Shown piece by piece: positions 47,630 to 59,001 of a DNA stretch of 64,000 nucleotides. Source of the stretch: Paguma larvata (lineage: Eukaryota; Chordata; Mammalia; Carnivora; Viverridae). Numbering within the stretch: the first letter of the stretch is position 1; every line of letters begins with the position of its first letter. A program made the translations under genes and the position numbers. The DNA is taken from the NCBI GenBank assembly GCA_030068075.1, contig CM057839.1, positions 52,418,960-52,482,959 on the forward strand, given 5' to 3'. The notes under the pieces were generated by a model. The model was not told the origin of the DNA. It was given only the letters and a program-made list of their open reading frames with translations, and ran no database searches.

Positions 47630-47834
47630 GGGGCACCTGGGTGGCCCAGTCGGTTAAGCATCCAACTTCCACTCAGGTCACAATCTCATGGCTCGTGGGT
47701 TTGAGCGCCGCGTCGGGCTCTGTGCTGACAGCTCAGAAACTGGAGCCTGCTTCACACTCTGTCTCCCTCTCTCTCTGCTCCTCCCGTCACTCATGCTCTA
47801 TCTCTCTCTTAAAAATAAACATTAAAAAAAAAAA
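47630..47834 (+). mobile_element. CAN SINE (felid type)
   Basis: Head GGGGCACCTGGGTGGCCCAG, felid body GCTGACAGCTCAGAAACTGG, CT-rich segment, A-rich tail. It follows an old L1M-like tail (47480-47628, …CCAAGTTTTCTGCATTGAG…). Confidence 0.92.
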
Positions 47835-49129
47835 TGAAAATGACAAACCTAGACCCAGAAAAACTGCAACTCCGCCCATGTTTGTCTTCCTGGCTCTTTA
47901 TTTTCACCTGAGATCAAGAGGATATTTTCCCCCCTGCCTCAGTCTCCTTGCTTCTTGGTTTCCACGTTACATTGTGGAGCCCACTATAGTTCTCCCTTTC
48001 CTCTCCACAGTGGCGGGGGGTGGGGCTCATTTCCAAGGAAGAGATCGCTGGCCCAGCAGCCCTCATGTTTCCTCTCCTAACCAGCTGCACAGAGAAAGCC
48101 CTGGGGCTCGCTTCCCTCCTGGTGGGGCCCAATTTGAGAGCCGGTTAATTACGCCAGTCTGGCCCAGAGCAGGACACCTGCTGTATACAGGCGGCCGCGT
48201 GTGCCGGCCCGGGTTCGGGCGCCACAGGGACGAGGCCGCTTCTTTGTGTTGGCAGACTATAGAGACAAGAAGTCAAGGCCAGACCACAAGGATTCATTTT
48301 AGCGTCGGTGGCTGGGGTTGGGGCGGTGGAGGGGGAGACGACAACGGTCAAACAGAGCGAAAGGCCAGCATGTGTCTGCAGAAAAAGCCCATTTTGATTT
48401 ACTACATTTAAGAAAAGATCCATTTCCCTATAAATCTACTACTCTTGATGTGATATGGCCTTGAAGTCAGGAGGTAATTTCCAAAAGAGGCGGTGGAAGG
48501 GGGGGTCGTTCGGAGGTCATCTAAGGACTGCAGCGGACGGTGTTGGGAAGAGCGGAGTTGCTTTATCCTGGGAATGGCTGCGGGGCGACTGGAGACTCGG
48601 TATTTCCCGCTGCAGATGTTGGGGAAAGCACTTAACAGGTAGAAGCCAAACGATTTTAATGGTCTGCAGGGCAATGCCATTACTTCTACCCCTGGCTCCT
48701 ACGTCGATTCCTCTGCTAGCCTCATTATTTTTAGAAGGGATGATTACTAATGAGGATGCATTTGATGATCACCTTAATTAATGGAAGAGCTGGATAGCTA
48801 ATTATGAGATGAAGCCTCCCATAGTTAAGTTTTATTAGGGCTTCTTTTTCCCTTCCCCGAAGTGAAGAGATTTATTTTCGCAGTTCAAATTTAATAAATA
48901 AAAGCCGCATGTATGTTACCGTCTTTTTGCTAGCTCTAGCTCTGCTAATGCGAAGCCCAAACGAGGGGCTCTGGCAGAGTCTGCAAACAGGCAGTGGGGT
49001 CCTTGCCAGTAATATTCTGGCAAGCAACAAGCACAGCCAGGGCACAGCCCGCTGGTCTTCAGGTCCCTCAACGACTGCAGTTCTGGAGCACCGCCTCCAG
49101 CGTACACTGCAGAAAGTTCTGGAGTAACC
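47835..49129. other. Intron sequence with a CpG-richer patch
   Basis: 48170-48240 carries a cluster of CpGs (GCGGCCGCGTGTGCCGGCCC). 48312-48336 has several short plus-strand G runs. 48700-48910 is AT-rich and looks unique. No gene recognised. Confidence 0.35.
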
Positions 49130-49610
49130 GACCGAATGCGGGGTCTGTGGTCAGACGGGCCTGGGTTGGCACTTTGACTCTGTCAGGAACACGCCGTCCT
49201 CTGGCCGAGTCACTTGACATTTCTAGGTCTCAATTGCCTACCTGAGAAGCTGAGGTAAGCGCTCACCACTCAAATGCTCCTGAACGTGAGCACTGAGTGA
49301 ACTGACGTGAATTAACAGTGGGGAGGGGTCCTCGCGGGTCAGGGGTGTAGGAGCAACGGCACCCTGCAAATCCTGGGTCTTCTCTTAAACCTCTACAGTT
49401 CTTCACAGTTTCACTAGAAATGGGGCGATCACACTTTGTAGAATGGCCGTCCCAAGTATGTTCACATACGTGATCTCATTTTATCCCAACAGACCCTGAC
49501 TGAGGGTGGCAGCACCCACGGTCCACGTGAAAACCCTGACTGAGGTTCGGAGGGGCCAAAGTTGTACAGAGAACAGTCAGGCTAGGGCCACCTTTTCCTT
49601 CTACTGGCTC
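49130..49610. repeat. Two MIR relics in opposite orientation
   Basis: 49140-49300 is plus-oriented (…GCCGAGTCACTTGACATTTC…). 49450-49600 looks minus-oriented (…ATGTTCACATACGTGATCTC…). Both diverged. Confidence 0.5.
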
Positions 49611-50326
49611 AGTGTTTTCATTTCCTCGGCTGAGCTTGTCACCGCTCAGCTGGCATAAAGAGACCTTATCTCATGGTCTCTGTCCAATGAAAACACCAAA
49701 ACACCCTGTGACCCTGACAGTGTTTGAAACTGCCAAAACAAACAAACACACGAAACCTTAGGTTCGCTCTCCCTTATCTTTGCTTTTAGTTTTTGTATCT
49801 TGTCCAGAGTCAAACGGGAGTGCGCTTTTAAAACTTCCAGACCCCTGTGCACATGTCGCGTATGATGGTTCCAAACAGGTAGGGCTTTGTACTGGGAAGC
49901 GCTGGGCCAAGAATCGGAGAATCGGTGTCCGTTTCTGGTTCCAAATGTACCTAAAAACCCTCCGGGAGTCTCACCCCCAGGTGGGATACGTACCCTCTTC
50001 GGATGTGCCGGGGAATACAGTGTGCAAATGTTCGAAAATGCACAGGCTGCCAGCGGAGACGCTCCAAATGACTTAACAGCCTAATGAAAGGCGCCAGTGA
50101 ATTATAAATGAGGATTATCATCGGTGTCTCACAGGCTGCTAGTACAGTGCATCACCCCAACACACCTGGCTGCAGAATGGGTACACAACGGAACTACAAA
50201 CTCTGGGGTAGTTAAGTAAAAAGAAAGGAAGACAACAATGGACCCCAAATATGGCTGTTGTGAACCTTCATGTCCAGTCCTCAAACCTTCGTACGGCCAC
50301 ATCATCTGAGAGATGTGTATGTTTTA
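49611..50326. other. Unique intron sequence
   Basis: No gene or repeat recognised. Confidence 0.3.
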
Positions 50327-50340
50327 TAAGTTTTCTTATT

Positions 50341-50540
50341 TTTTAATGTTTTATTTTTGAGAGAGAGACAGAGGGTGAGTGGGGGAGGGGCAGAGAGAGT
50401 GGGAGACACAGAATTCGAAGCAGGCTCCAGGCTCCGAGCTGTCAGCACAAAACCCGATGTGGGGCTCGAACCCAAGAACTGTGAGATCATGATCTGAGCT
50501 GAAGTGGGACGCTTAACCAACTGAGCCACCTGGGCGCCCC
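50341..50540 (-). mobile_element. CAN SINE (felid type) with target-site duplication
   Basis: Minus-strand head GGGGCGCCCAGGTGGCTCAG ends at 50540. Flanked by TAAGTTTTCTTATT (50327-50340) and TAAATTTTCTTATT (50541-50554), one mismatch. Confidence 0.94.
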
Positions 50541-50554
50541 TAAATTTTCTTATT

Positions 50555-53500
50555 CTAGTCAAATGTGAAAGACTTTTTATTTGAATGTGGGCAATGTCTT
50601 ATGAATTGTTTTTTACTCAGAAAGAAAAAAACGTCATTTAGGAAGTTGAAATAGAATCAAATAAACATAGGCTTTGTCTCTGCAGCCCTTACCTTGTATA
50701 GATTCCAGACTTGTGTGTGCGTGTGTGTGTGTACTTAGGTTTTTTGAACTTTTTAAGATTAACAGTTTTACTAATTACTCATGAAAGGCTAAAAGAAAGC
50801 CTCTTTCTCTATATTGTAATAATGTGATTTTCTTTTTTTTTTTTTTTTTAGTAATACTATTTTCTTGCCGTCCAGTAATACTGAATTATTTTCTGTACTG
50901 ATGTTTTCATGTATTAAAGATGCTATGATAATGTTGTTATGTGCTTCTTCGGGAATGAGCACACAACCAGATCATGATATATGTGTGATTTCTTCCTTCT
51001 GACTGACATTTTTGAGGTTCATGAACCCTACTTAGAAGGAAATCCTCACAATGCATTGCAACTTAAATTCCAAAGTAATCCATCCTTAGTTCATTTGCCT
51101 AAATATTTTCATAAAAACGCTTAAAATACAATTCGTCATTTATAAAAATGCTGAATTTCTTCCTTTAGAAAAATGTCTTTTTCCATTTTCTTATTCTCCT
51201 ATGTGTATGTTTGTGTCACTTTCCTTATTTTTTTAACCACATTAGAAGAACGGCTCTCCCCACTGAGTCTTCCATTACCCCTGCACACCCTTCTCATCTT
51301 CCTTCTAGAAGGGCCTTTATTCGTCTGCTCCGTGCACGTCCATTTGAGCCGAGGCTCGCCCACTTCCACGCCATTAGCACTTTTCCCCTCAATTCCCTGC
51401 CTCTTTTACTCTTCCGGGACAAAAAACCAGAACAGAGTGGATAAAAATTTAACCATTTCTCTACCATTATTACAGATTTCAGTCTCTTCACGTTGCCTTT
51501 TCCTGACTACACGCCTTCCTTTCCTTCACCCTAAGACCCTTCTAATTCGTCTATCTGCCTCTCAATCCTGAAGCAGCTGTCTCGACTCCAAACATGCTGC
51601 CTTAGGTCCCCATGTCCTTTCCTCTTAGACGTCTGTAAGCTGTGTTTGCTGTGCTTCCTTTCCCTACATATTTCTGGACAGCCAGAACAATCTGCAAGAC
51701 TCTTCTGCCCCCTTCACGGGCCCGCACGTTAACCGAGAATTCATTCGAGGACTGGATTAAAGTTAAAAACCCCTGAAACACGTTCTTGTCAGACACAGCA
51801 CCCGTTTGTCTGCTCTCTGGTTTTTCTTCCTCCAGAAACTCAATTAAGATGGCTGTCAGTGAAGACACTTAAAAGAGCAAAGAGAATGGGAAGGGAGTTC
51901 CAGGGAGTTCTCATGTATGACAGATTCTGGCACCTGTGGGATCCCCAACTGTCCCGAAAGTGAAGCCTGGCGGTGAGCACTGAGTGCACCACTGTGTGGG
52001 AGGAGACTTGGCCTTGGAGGCGAGTGGAGGAGAGCAGCCAGCAGACCCGCCCGCCCCCACAGCTCCTGCGGAAGTAATCCCTTCCCTCCCAGATAGAAGC
52101 ACACCAGGGAACATCACCCCAGGAGAAGAAAGCTGTAAGCAGCAAAGAGACAGACTGAGACACAAAAGCAAACACCCAATCCTGGAATAAATAGAAGTGA
52201 CTCAGGAACAAAAAGAATTTTAAGCATTCTAATGAGTATTCTCAAACAGATTTGAGAAGACACTGAAACCAAAAAAAAAAAAAAAAAAAATGTATGAAAA
52301 GACAGTAATTGAAGAAGAAAAAGAACATTTGGAAATAAAATAACATGATGATCAAATAGAAACTTCAGAGGAAAGGATAAAAGATACAGTTTAAACAGAT
52401 AACATGAGAAGAACGATAAGAGGCACACAGCCATCAGCCTAGGAAGGTCCATTATCTGACTGGTGGGCAGTTCGGAAAGAAAATGAAAACAGAAAACAAA
52501 AGTGGAAAATTATCAAGGGAACAGAGAAACTCCTGTTGCAAAGTCCTGCTATATCTGTCTGTGTTCTTTGCCTGCAGAACCTCTCCCAAGTTCTTCACAG
52601 AACCACCGTTTGAAGGCCGCCGGACACAGTGGGCCTGCTGGGCTTCCAAGGATTCTTATAATTTTTAAGGGACAGGTTTTTTTATTTCCAGAAAAAAAAA
52701 TGTAAAAGCCTCTAAAATATTCCTGGATATAGCTCATTTTTCCCGTCTTTCCCTGAAAGTGGTCAGAAACACCAGCATCCCCACCACGGCCACCATCACC
52801 ACCACCTACGGCACAATCCTGCTGCTGTGATAATTGTCCCGGCTTTGACACAAACACAGGACACTTCACTGCATGTGAACTTGGGAGAGGAAACAAACCC
52901 ACACTTTTCATGATCTCTTCTAAAAAGTATTTACTAAGCAACTGAAGAGTTTTAGAGAAGATTTGAGAAGAGATGCCTAAGTGGTCAGATGCACTCACTG
53001 ATGTAATTTCAACACACTTTCATTTTTATCTTAATATCTATCCCAAACACCAACTCTTGACCAACTTTTGGCAAAACTTTTGGGATTGCTATAAATTTTA
53101 GGCAAAAATAACAGTATTATATCTCTCTGTCTCCTTCTGTAAAATTAATCTAGACTGGTGAGGTTTTGTAAGACAGATACAGATAAATCACATATATGTT
53201 CCCTTTTAAGCATAAGGGGAAAACAGTTGTCAATTTCTAAGATGCTGTTGATCATGACATTTCTCTTAGCCCAAACTTTGTCCTGCTCTTGCTAAATGTT
53301 GTCAAGACAGCTGACTACCCTTGGTCTTTATTAATGTCAGGCCATGAGTGTTAGAAAGCCACTGCTCTACATGGGCCAGTGGTTCACTGGCCTAAAGACA
53401 GCTGGTCTTCAGATGACATTTGCTAACACTATTAAAAAACGTTGGCTCAAAGTATTTACGAGAGACCCTTCTGACCTAATTATCATCAGTCACACACAGT

Positions 53501-53650
53501 TTTACAATCAGCAGCTTATAATGGGATCCTGTTGTTATGTGAATATTTAGCAGTCCTGTCAATATGATTTACACGAGGCTTCAAAAGGAATTGATTTTTA
53601 AATTGGTTATTTACAATGATGACATATCGACCTCTCCTCATGAATGAAAA
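50555..53650. other. Intron sequence, old LINE-like pieces and simple repeats
   Basis: A short (TG)n near 50717-50731 and T runs at 50833-50849. 51250-51860 is C+T-rich and may be an L2-like relic. 52190-52520 is A-rich with text suggestive of an old L1/HAL1 ORF1 region. None is certain, and no gene was recognised. Confidence 0.3.
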
Positions 53651-53659
53651 TACAAGTAT

Positions 53660-54430
53660 TGTTTAACTTTAAGTGCGATTAAAGCCATAATGAGATACCA
53701 TTCTACACTTACATTAGTGGCTAAAAAAAGACAAAAGGAAACAAAACAGGCTGACCATACCAAGCACTGAGTGACAAGGACATGGAACAACTGGAATTCT
53801 CCCGTATCCCATGGGAATGCATGATGGTATAGACACTTCGGGAAACAGTCCAGCAGTTTCTTAAATAAACACACTTACCATATGAATTAGCAGTTCTCGA
53901 CCTGGGTATTTACCCAAGTGAAATGGAAACTTATGTCCAAACGAAAAGTCTGTAAGTGAAATTTTAAGGCACATTTGTTCCTATTAGCCCCAAAGAGGAA
54001 ACCACCCAAATGCCCGTTAGCTGGTGACCAGGTAAACAAATTATGGCTCTTCCTTACATTGGGATACTATCCAGCATAAAAAGGAATGAACTACGGGTAT
54101 ATAGAGCGACATGGAGGAATCTCAAATTCATTATGCTAACTGAAAGAAGCCAGACTCAAAGGTTGCATTCTATAGAATTCCACTCATATGACATTCTGGA
54201 AAATGCAAAACTATACCGGGCAGAAATCTATACCGGGTGGTTGCTCAGAGTTGGGTTGACTAAAAAGGGGCACAAAGGAATTTCTTTTGGGGGGGGTGAT
54301 AGGACAATTTTATATATTTATTGTCGTACTGGTTACAGGAGTGTATCTATCAGTTTGTCAAAATTCATAGACTTGTAGCCCTTAAGAGAGTATTTTTATT
54401 ATATGTAAATTTTGCCTCAATAAATTCCTT
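53660..54430 (+). mobile_element. Old L1M 3' part
   Basis: The order of phrases follows the L1 ORF2 C-terminus and 3' region: CATAATGAGATACCATTCTA, TTTACCCAAGTGAAATGG, CAGCATAAAAAGGAATGAAC, ATTATGCTAACTGAAAGAAG. It ends near …TTTTGCCTCAATAAATTCC. Stops throughout. Confidence 0.85.
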
Positions 54431-54472
54431 GACAACTGGAAGAGAAATGAGAGTTTAAGATATGTATATTCA

Positions 54473-54683
54473 GGGGCACCTGGGTGGCTCAGTCGGTTGA
54501 GCGTCCGACTTCGGCTCAGGTCATGATCTCGCAGTTCGTGAGTTCGAGCCCCGCGTGGGGCTCTGTGCTGACAGCTCAGAGCCTGGAGCCTGCTTCGGAT
54601 TCTGTGTCTCCCTCTCTCTCTGCCCCTGCCCCACTCATGCTCTGTCTCTCTCTGTCTCAAAAATAAATAAACATTAAAAAAAG
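54473..54683 (+). mobile_element. CAN SINE (felid type), near-consensus
   Basis: Head GGGGCACCTGGGTGGCTCAG, GAGTTCGAGCCCCGCG B-box region, complete felid body, CT-rich segment and A tail. A perfect 14-bp duplication AGATATGTATATTC is at 54458-54471 and 54684-54697. Close to the felid consensus, so probably one of the younger copies here. Confidence 0.96.
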
Positions 54684-54697
54684 AGATATGTATATTC

Positions 54698-55637
54698 TTT
54701 CCTTGTACACTTAAAAGATACAAATAAAAGGCAACTATCTCGCTTCCCTCTACCCTCACTACCCTCTACCCTTGCTACCCTCATAGCAGAGACAAGTGAA
54801 CTTCACTGCCAGCATAAGATCAGGTAAAGGCTACGGTGTTACTCTGGATACAAACTATTATTTCCTTTTGTGTGAAGTCTCTAATATTAAATTGTGACTC
54901 ACACGTAATACAGGGGTAGACTCAGAAACAACCCAAGTCACCCAAGGGTTCTCAGCCTTAGGACCCTGCCCGTGATGTTTTCTTCATGAACGTAAGAGAA
55001 ACTAGAATGTCAGTGAAAATATCTTTAAGGGATTAAAAGAAGAAAGGGTAACACTTCTTGGCTAAACTTGAGGGCATTTCTAAAAACGGTACGCTAGATC
55101 TTAGGCTGTTAAGACTTTATTTTCTTCTGTTTGTTCCAGAAATAATTTCAACTGCTAAAACAACGGTATGTGGGAGGCTAACCCCTCCTTCAGCTGTTGA
55201 CTTTCCTGTGAGATCATGATTTTCTAATTAATAAAGTGGAGAGTGGGCAGACTGGGAGTAAATTTTAAAATCAGCAGAATTCTTTGCGGTAGGGCTCAAA
55301 TTAGCAAGTTGTGGTGATTTATTCAAAATGATATTAAGGTAAAAATCGACTCTTAAAGGGCACACATATTTTAGAACTCTAGATTAAAGACGTGTTGCCA
55401 CAGAGACTGCCACGCCTCCACCTAACAACCGCCGAAAATTAAAGTCATAGCCACTGCTACCGAGTGACTGCTTCCCATGGCCTAGGAAGGGCTATGAATA
55501 CTTGTAGGATGTCAGCGCCCACCACTGTCTGCCTTGCTATTTATGGTCCAAGAATCCCGAATGATCCAGAGCTCCCGACAGGCCCCATGGTATATCTTGT
55601 CCATTACTCCTACATTCAACAATTATACATTTATCTA
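54698..55637. other. Unique intron sequence
   Basis: No gene or repeat recognised. Confidence 0.3.
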
Positions 55638-55995
55638 GGGGTGCCAGAGTGGCTCAGTTGGTTAAGTATCCAATTTTTTGTTTTTGTTTTTTAAATTTTA
55701 AAAACGTTTATTTATTTTTGAGAGACAGAGTGTGAGCAGGGGAGGGACAGAGAGAGAGGGAGACACAGAATCCAAAGCAGGCTCCAGGCTCCGAGCTGTC
55801 AGCCCAGAGCCCGATGCGGGGCTTGAATCCATGAATCGTGAGATCATGACCTGAGCTGAAGACAGATACTTAACCGACTAAGCCACCCAGGCGCTCCAAG
55901 TGTCCTCGTGATCTCACCTCAGGTCTTGATCTCAGGGTCATGAGTTGAAGCCCCACGTTGGGCTCCATCTGGGTGTGAAGCCCATTTAAAATATA
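55638..55995 (+). mobile_element. CAN SINE split by a second SINE
   Basis: The left part (55638-55672) carries the head GGGGTGCCAGAGTGGCTCAG to AAGTATCCA. The right part (55898-55995) resumes at AAGTGTCC and runs through GAGTTGAAGCCCCACGTTGG to an A-rich end. The split is caused by the SINE at 55673-55897. Confidence 0.85.
55673..55897 (-). mobile_element. CAN SINE nested head-on in another SINE
   Basis: Minus-strand head GGAGCGCCTGGGTGGCTTAG ends at about 55897, with the felid body and T-rich end. Flanked by AAGTATCC (55664-55671) and AAGTGTCC (55898-55905), an 8-bp duplication with one mismatch taken from the host SINE. Confidence 0.88.
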
Positions 55996-56024
55996 CATAT
56001 TATACTTAGCTACCATATGTGTAT

Positions 56025-56423
56025 AATGATTGAATTGTGTCCCCTAAAAATTTATATGTCGGAATTTTAACCTCCTGTACCTCAGAATATGATGGCGCTT
56101 GGAGACAGAGTCATTACAGGTATGACTAGGAGGTGAGGTCCTACTGGGGGGAGCCTTCAGTCCTAAACAAATTGCATCCTTAAAAAAGCAGATATTTGGA
56201 CACTGACGCATACAGGGAGGGTGCTATGTAAAGATGAAGGTGGAGATCAGGGTGATACTTCTACAAGGCATGGAACACCAAGGATTGCAGGCATACCTCC
56301 AGAAGCTTGGGGAAGTTCTGGAACAGGTTCTCCCTCACAGCCTCAGAAGGAACCACTCCTGCTAATACCTTGATGCTGCACTTCTAACCTCCAGAACCAT
56401 GAGACAATACATTTCTGCTGTTT
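56025..56423 (+). mobile_element. MaLR-type (MLT1-like) solo LTR relic
   Basis: The phrases TGAATTGTGTCCCCTAAAAA, CCTCCTGTACCTCAGAATAT, GGACACTGACGCATACAGGG and CTTCTAACCTCCAGAACCAT occur in the order of MaLR LTRs, non-autonomous endogenous retrovirus-like elements. No internal coding sequence is attached, so it is a solo LTR. Its 3' end is interrupted by the SINE at 56424. Confidence 0.75.
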
Positions 56424-56586
56424 GGGACGCCTGGGTGGCTCAGCTGGTTAAGTGTCTGACTCCTGGTTTCAGCTCAGGTCATGATCTCGCATACCTGGGT
56501 TCAAGACCCACGTTGGGCTTGGTGCTGACAGTATGGAGGCTGCTTGGGATACTCTCTCTCTCCCTCTCTTTGCCCCTCCCCCACTT

Positions 56587-56621
<35 letters not shown>

Positions 56622-56669
56622 CTCTCTCTCTCTCAAAATAAATAAATAAACATTAAAAAATTTAAAAAT
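56424..56669 (+). mobile_element. CAN SINE with expanded CT tract
   Basis: Head GGGACGCCTGGGTGGCTCAG, non-felid type middle (…CAGTATGGAGGCTGCTTG…), a long CT run at 56591-56634 and an A-rich tail. A perfect 12-bp duplication ATTTCTGCTGTT is at 56411-56422 and 56670-56681. Confidence 0.93.
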
Positions 56670-56989
56670 ATTTCTGCTGTTGAAAACAAACCGTACCAAA
56701 ACCAAAACAAAATCCCACAAAACAAAACAATATTAAAGTACATTTCCTACTGACAGGAAAGTCTGCAAATGTATGAGAAGCCACGACAACCAAACCCCTC
56801 CTTCAAGGGGCTGCAGCTCCTCGGTGATACAGGACACTGCTCCTGTGTGGACCAGGCACGTAGCTCCCCAGTCCCTGATGCCGACCCCCTAGCGTCCTTC
56901 TCCCCGGTGGCCGAGCTCACCCTCACCTCCTCAGATTTCCTTCAGATTCGAATCTGTGATCACCTTAACAGTTCCAGCAACATTTTAAA

Positions 56990-57035
56990 AACATTTTTAA
57001 TGTTTATTTATTTTTGAGAGAGAGAGCAGGAGAGG

Positions 57036-57071
<36 letters not shown>

Positions 57072-57208
57072 GAGACACGGAATCGGAAGCAGGCTCCAGG
57101 TTCTGAGCTGTCAGCACAGAGCCTGATGCAGGGCTTGAACCCATGGCCTAGGAGATCATCACCTGAGCCGAAGTTCAACACGTAACCGAGTGAGCCACCC
57201 ATGCGCCG
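56990..57208 (-). mobile_element. CAN SINE (felid type) with GA expansion
   Basis: Minus-strand head GCGGCGCATGGGTGGCTCAC; GA run at about 57041-57066. Flanked by imperfect duplicates CAGTTCCAGCAACATTTT (56969-56986) and CAGTTTCATCAACATTT (57209-57225). Confidence 0.9.
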
Positions 57209-57225
57209 CAGTTTCATCAACATTT

Positions 57226-58454
57226 AAAGCAACTGGGGTAATCTTTCCTGGAGGAAAAGAGGGCCCGCTGCATGAGGCATGAGGTGTAACTGTGGCCTAG
57301 GTCTGGCCTCAAGGTCTTTGGGGAAACTGACAGACAGACGCTCCTCCCGGCAGGGGCGCCGGCGCCCACCCCGCGTTGGGGCATATGGCCAACCCGGGGA
57401 GCCTCGCACGGCAGCTGTTACACCAATTTCCAAGTGCAGGGACCTGAGCGGCAACTGTAATGACATTTTCCTGGCTGCCTCTGACCTCCGAATCGCACTG
57501 ATTTGTCTAACACACACTGTGAACACCAACCAGTTAAGACTCGAAGCCAAGACTCAAAAATTGCTTTAAAATGGCAGGAGATATTTAAGACGTAATTTCT
57601 GTGACTTGGTCATTAACTTGTTTATATCCCAATCTGCATATCTCTTTTACTTTTTTTTTTTTATATAATCCTTTCCTCTCAATTATTTTTCCCTGCTTGG
57701 CTAATGTTTCTGTAGCAGTTACCTCTAATCATTAAGACACTTTTGTAGGCAATTCATGTTCGCGAGCTTGGAGAGCAGTCAATATGGAGAGGGGAATTAA
57801 AACGATATCCTACTTACGATATATTTCAGTTTCCTAGCATTCTATTTACATTTCCCTTGTTTAAATCAAAACAAGTTTTTTTCCCCAGAAAAGAGTGGTT
57901 AGTTAGGTTTGCACATTCGGAGGGGTGATATGAAATACCGTGTGTGAGGATAGCTCACGCTGTACCATCCTACGGTCACTTGAGGGCTCAAACACCTTCC
58001 GTAATGTTTTCAGATATCGGTCCAGCTATGAGTCTTTGGTTCTCATTCCTGACTGTTGAGGTCTCCCCTCCCCTCCCGCCCTCATCCCAGAAGTCCAAGT
58101 GCCTTATCCTTCCTCCAATGCCGCACAGCTCCCGTCTCTTCCTAACAATTCCCACAGACGCATCTTCAACTTCGGTGGGTGAGGCTGAGGTCTGGCACCC
58201 TTCACAAAGGCATAGACGCCACCCCGTGTCTAAAGTTGCCCATCACCCCCCATTCTGGAGCTTCATCTTTTCCATCAACAAACGTGTCTTACATATGTAC
58301 GGGAGAGTGTTCACGAAACCTGAAGAGACCCTAAGTATAGTCCGAAAGAAGGAAACACAAGCCGGTGTTTACATGTACACTGAGCTTCAAAACAAGCTCG
58401 CCATGCTTTTGTAAAATCCGTTGGCATGTTTTCACTTAAGAGCTGCCAGGTGGT
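57226..58454. other. Unique intron sequence with a small CpG cluster
   Basis: 57339-57420 has a short CpG cluster including the 14-bp perfect palindrome GGGCGCCGGCGCCC at 57354-57367. No gene recognised. Confidence 0.4.
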
Positions 58455-58661
58455 GGGGCGCCTAGGTGGCTCAGACGGTTAAGTGTCCAACTCTTGATTT
58501 CCGCTCAAATCATCATCTCACGGTTCCTGAGTTCGAGCCCCTGACAGCACAGAGCCTGCTTGGGATTCTCTCGCTCCCGCTCTCTGCCCCTCCCCCGCTC
58601 CTGCGCAGGCACGCACGCTCTCGCACTCTCTCTCTTTCAAAATAAATAAATATAAAAAAAA
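58455..58661 (+). mobile_element. CAN SINE, internally shortened, 340 bp past the 185-nt exon
   Basis: Head GGGGCGCCTAGGTGGCTCAG, GAGTTCGAGCCCCTGACAGC (part of the body deleted between B-box and felid insert), CT-rich segment and A tail. Antisense to ENOX1. Confidence 0.9.
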
Positions 58662-59001
58662 GTTCTCAGATGCTAAAAAAACCCTTGCGTCATGATCCAC
58701 GAGGACCTTCTGACCATTTTCCATGAGGTTAAATCCCACACACAAACCTTTCGGCCTCCTAGATTCTCTTCCTGAGCTCTCTGCCTTGAGGGTGTATTTC
58801 TCTAGCCTGTTTTTTCCTGCAGATTCTGCCCTGTTGCAGTTATTAGCACCTTCCTTTCCTCCCGACTCAGCTTTGTGGTTGTCCTTTCTTCCCCTTCACC
58901 TTTCTGGGCAAAAGGCTCCCTTTCACGTCCATCGAATGCGCACAGCCCTTTCTCTCACAAAAAAAAAAAAAAGGGAAGAAAGCAGCCCTGGGCCCAGGTA
59001 C

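Larger units (their letters stand above)
29824..59001 (-). other. ENOX1: ENOX1 intron between the 185-nt and 108-nt exons (29,178 bp, phase 0)
   Basis: This interval is bounded by the donor GTACCT at 59001 and the acceptor TTTCACAG ending at 29824, read on the minus strand. No further ENOX1 coding sequence was recognised in it, and the two exon peptides join without a gap. It is a patchwork of CAN SINEs, L1 fragments of several ages and orientations, MIR and L2 relics, microsatellites and unique sequence, listed separately. None of its open reading frames shows a recognisable protein beyond L1 fragments. Confidence 0.85.

Noticed and set aside
47362..48411. The longest plus-strand open frame (349 codons)
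   Set aside because: It runs through a TG/CA microsatellite, a complete CAN SINE and GC-rich unique DNA. Its peptide is a chain of repeat translations with no domain.
51173..51868. Pair of longer open frames on opposite strands
   Set aside because: C+T-rich sequence resembling an old LINE relic; no domain, no splice context, no start context of note.
54473..54683. tRNA-gene-like A and B boxes
   Set aside because: The tRNA-like head belongs to a CAN SINE. The same structure recurs at least 17 times in the window and lacks a foldable tRNA 3' half.
56025..56423. Possible complete endogenous retrovirus
   Set aside because: Only an LTR-like relic of the MaLR type is present. No gag, pol or env text was seen on either side.
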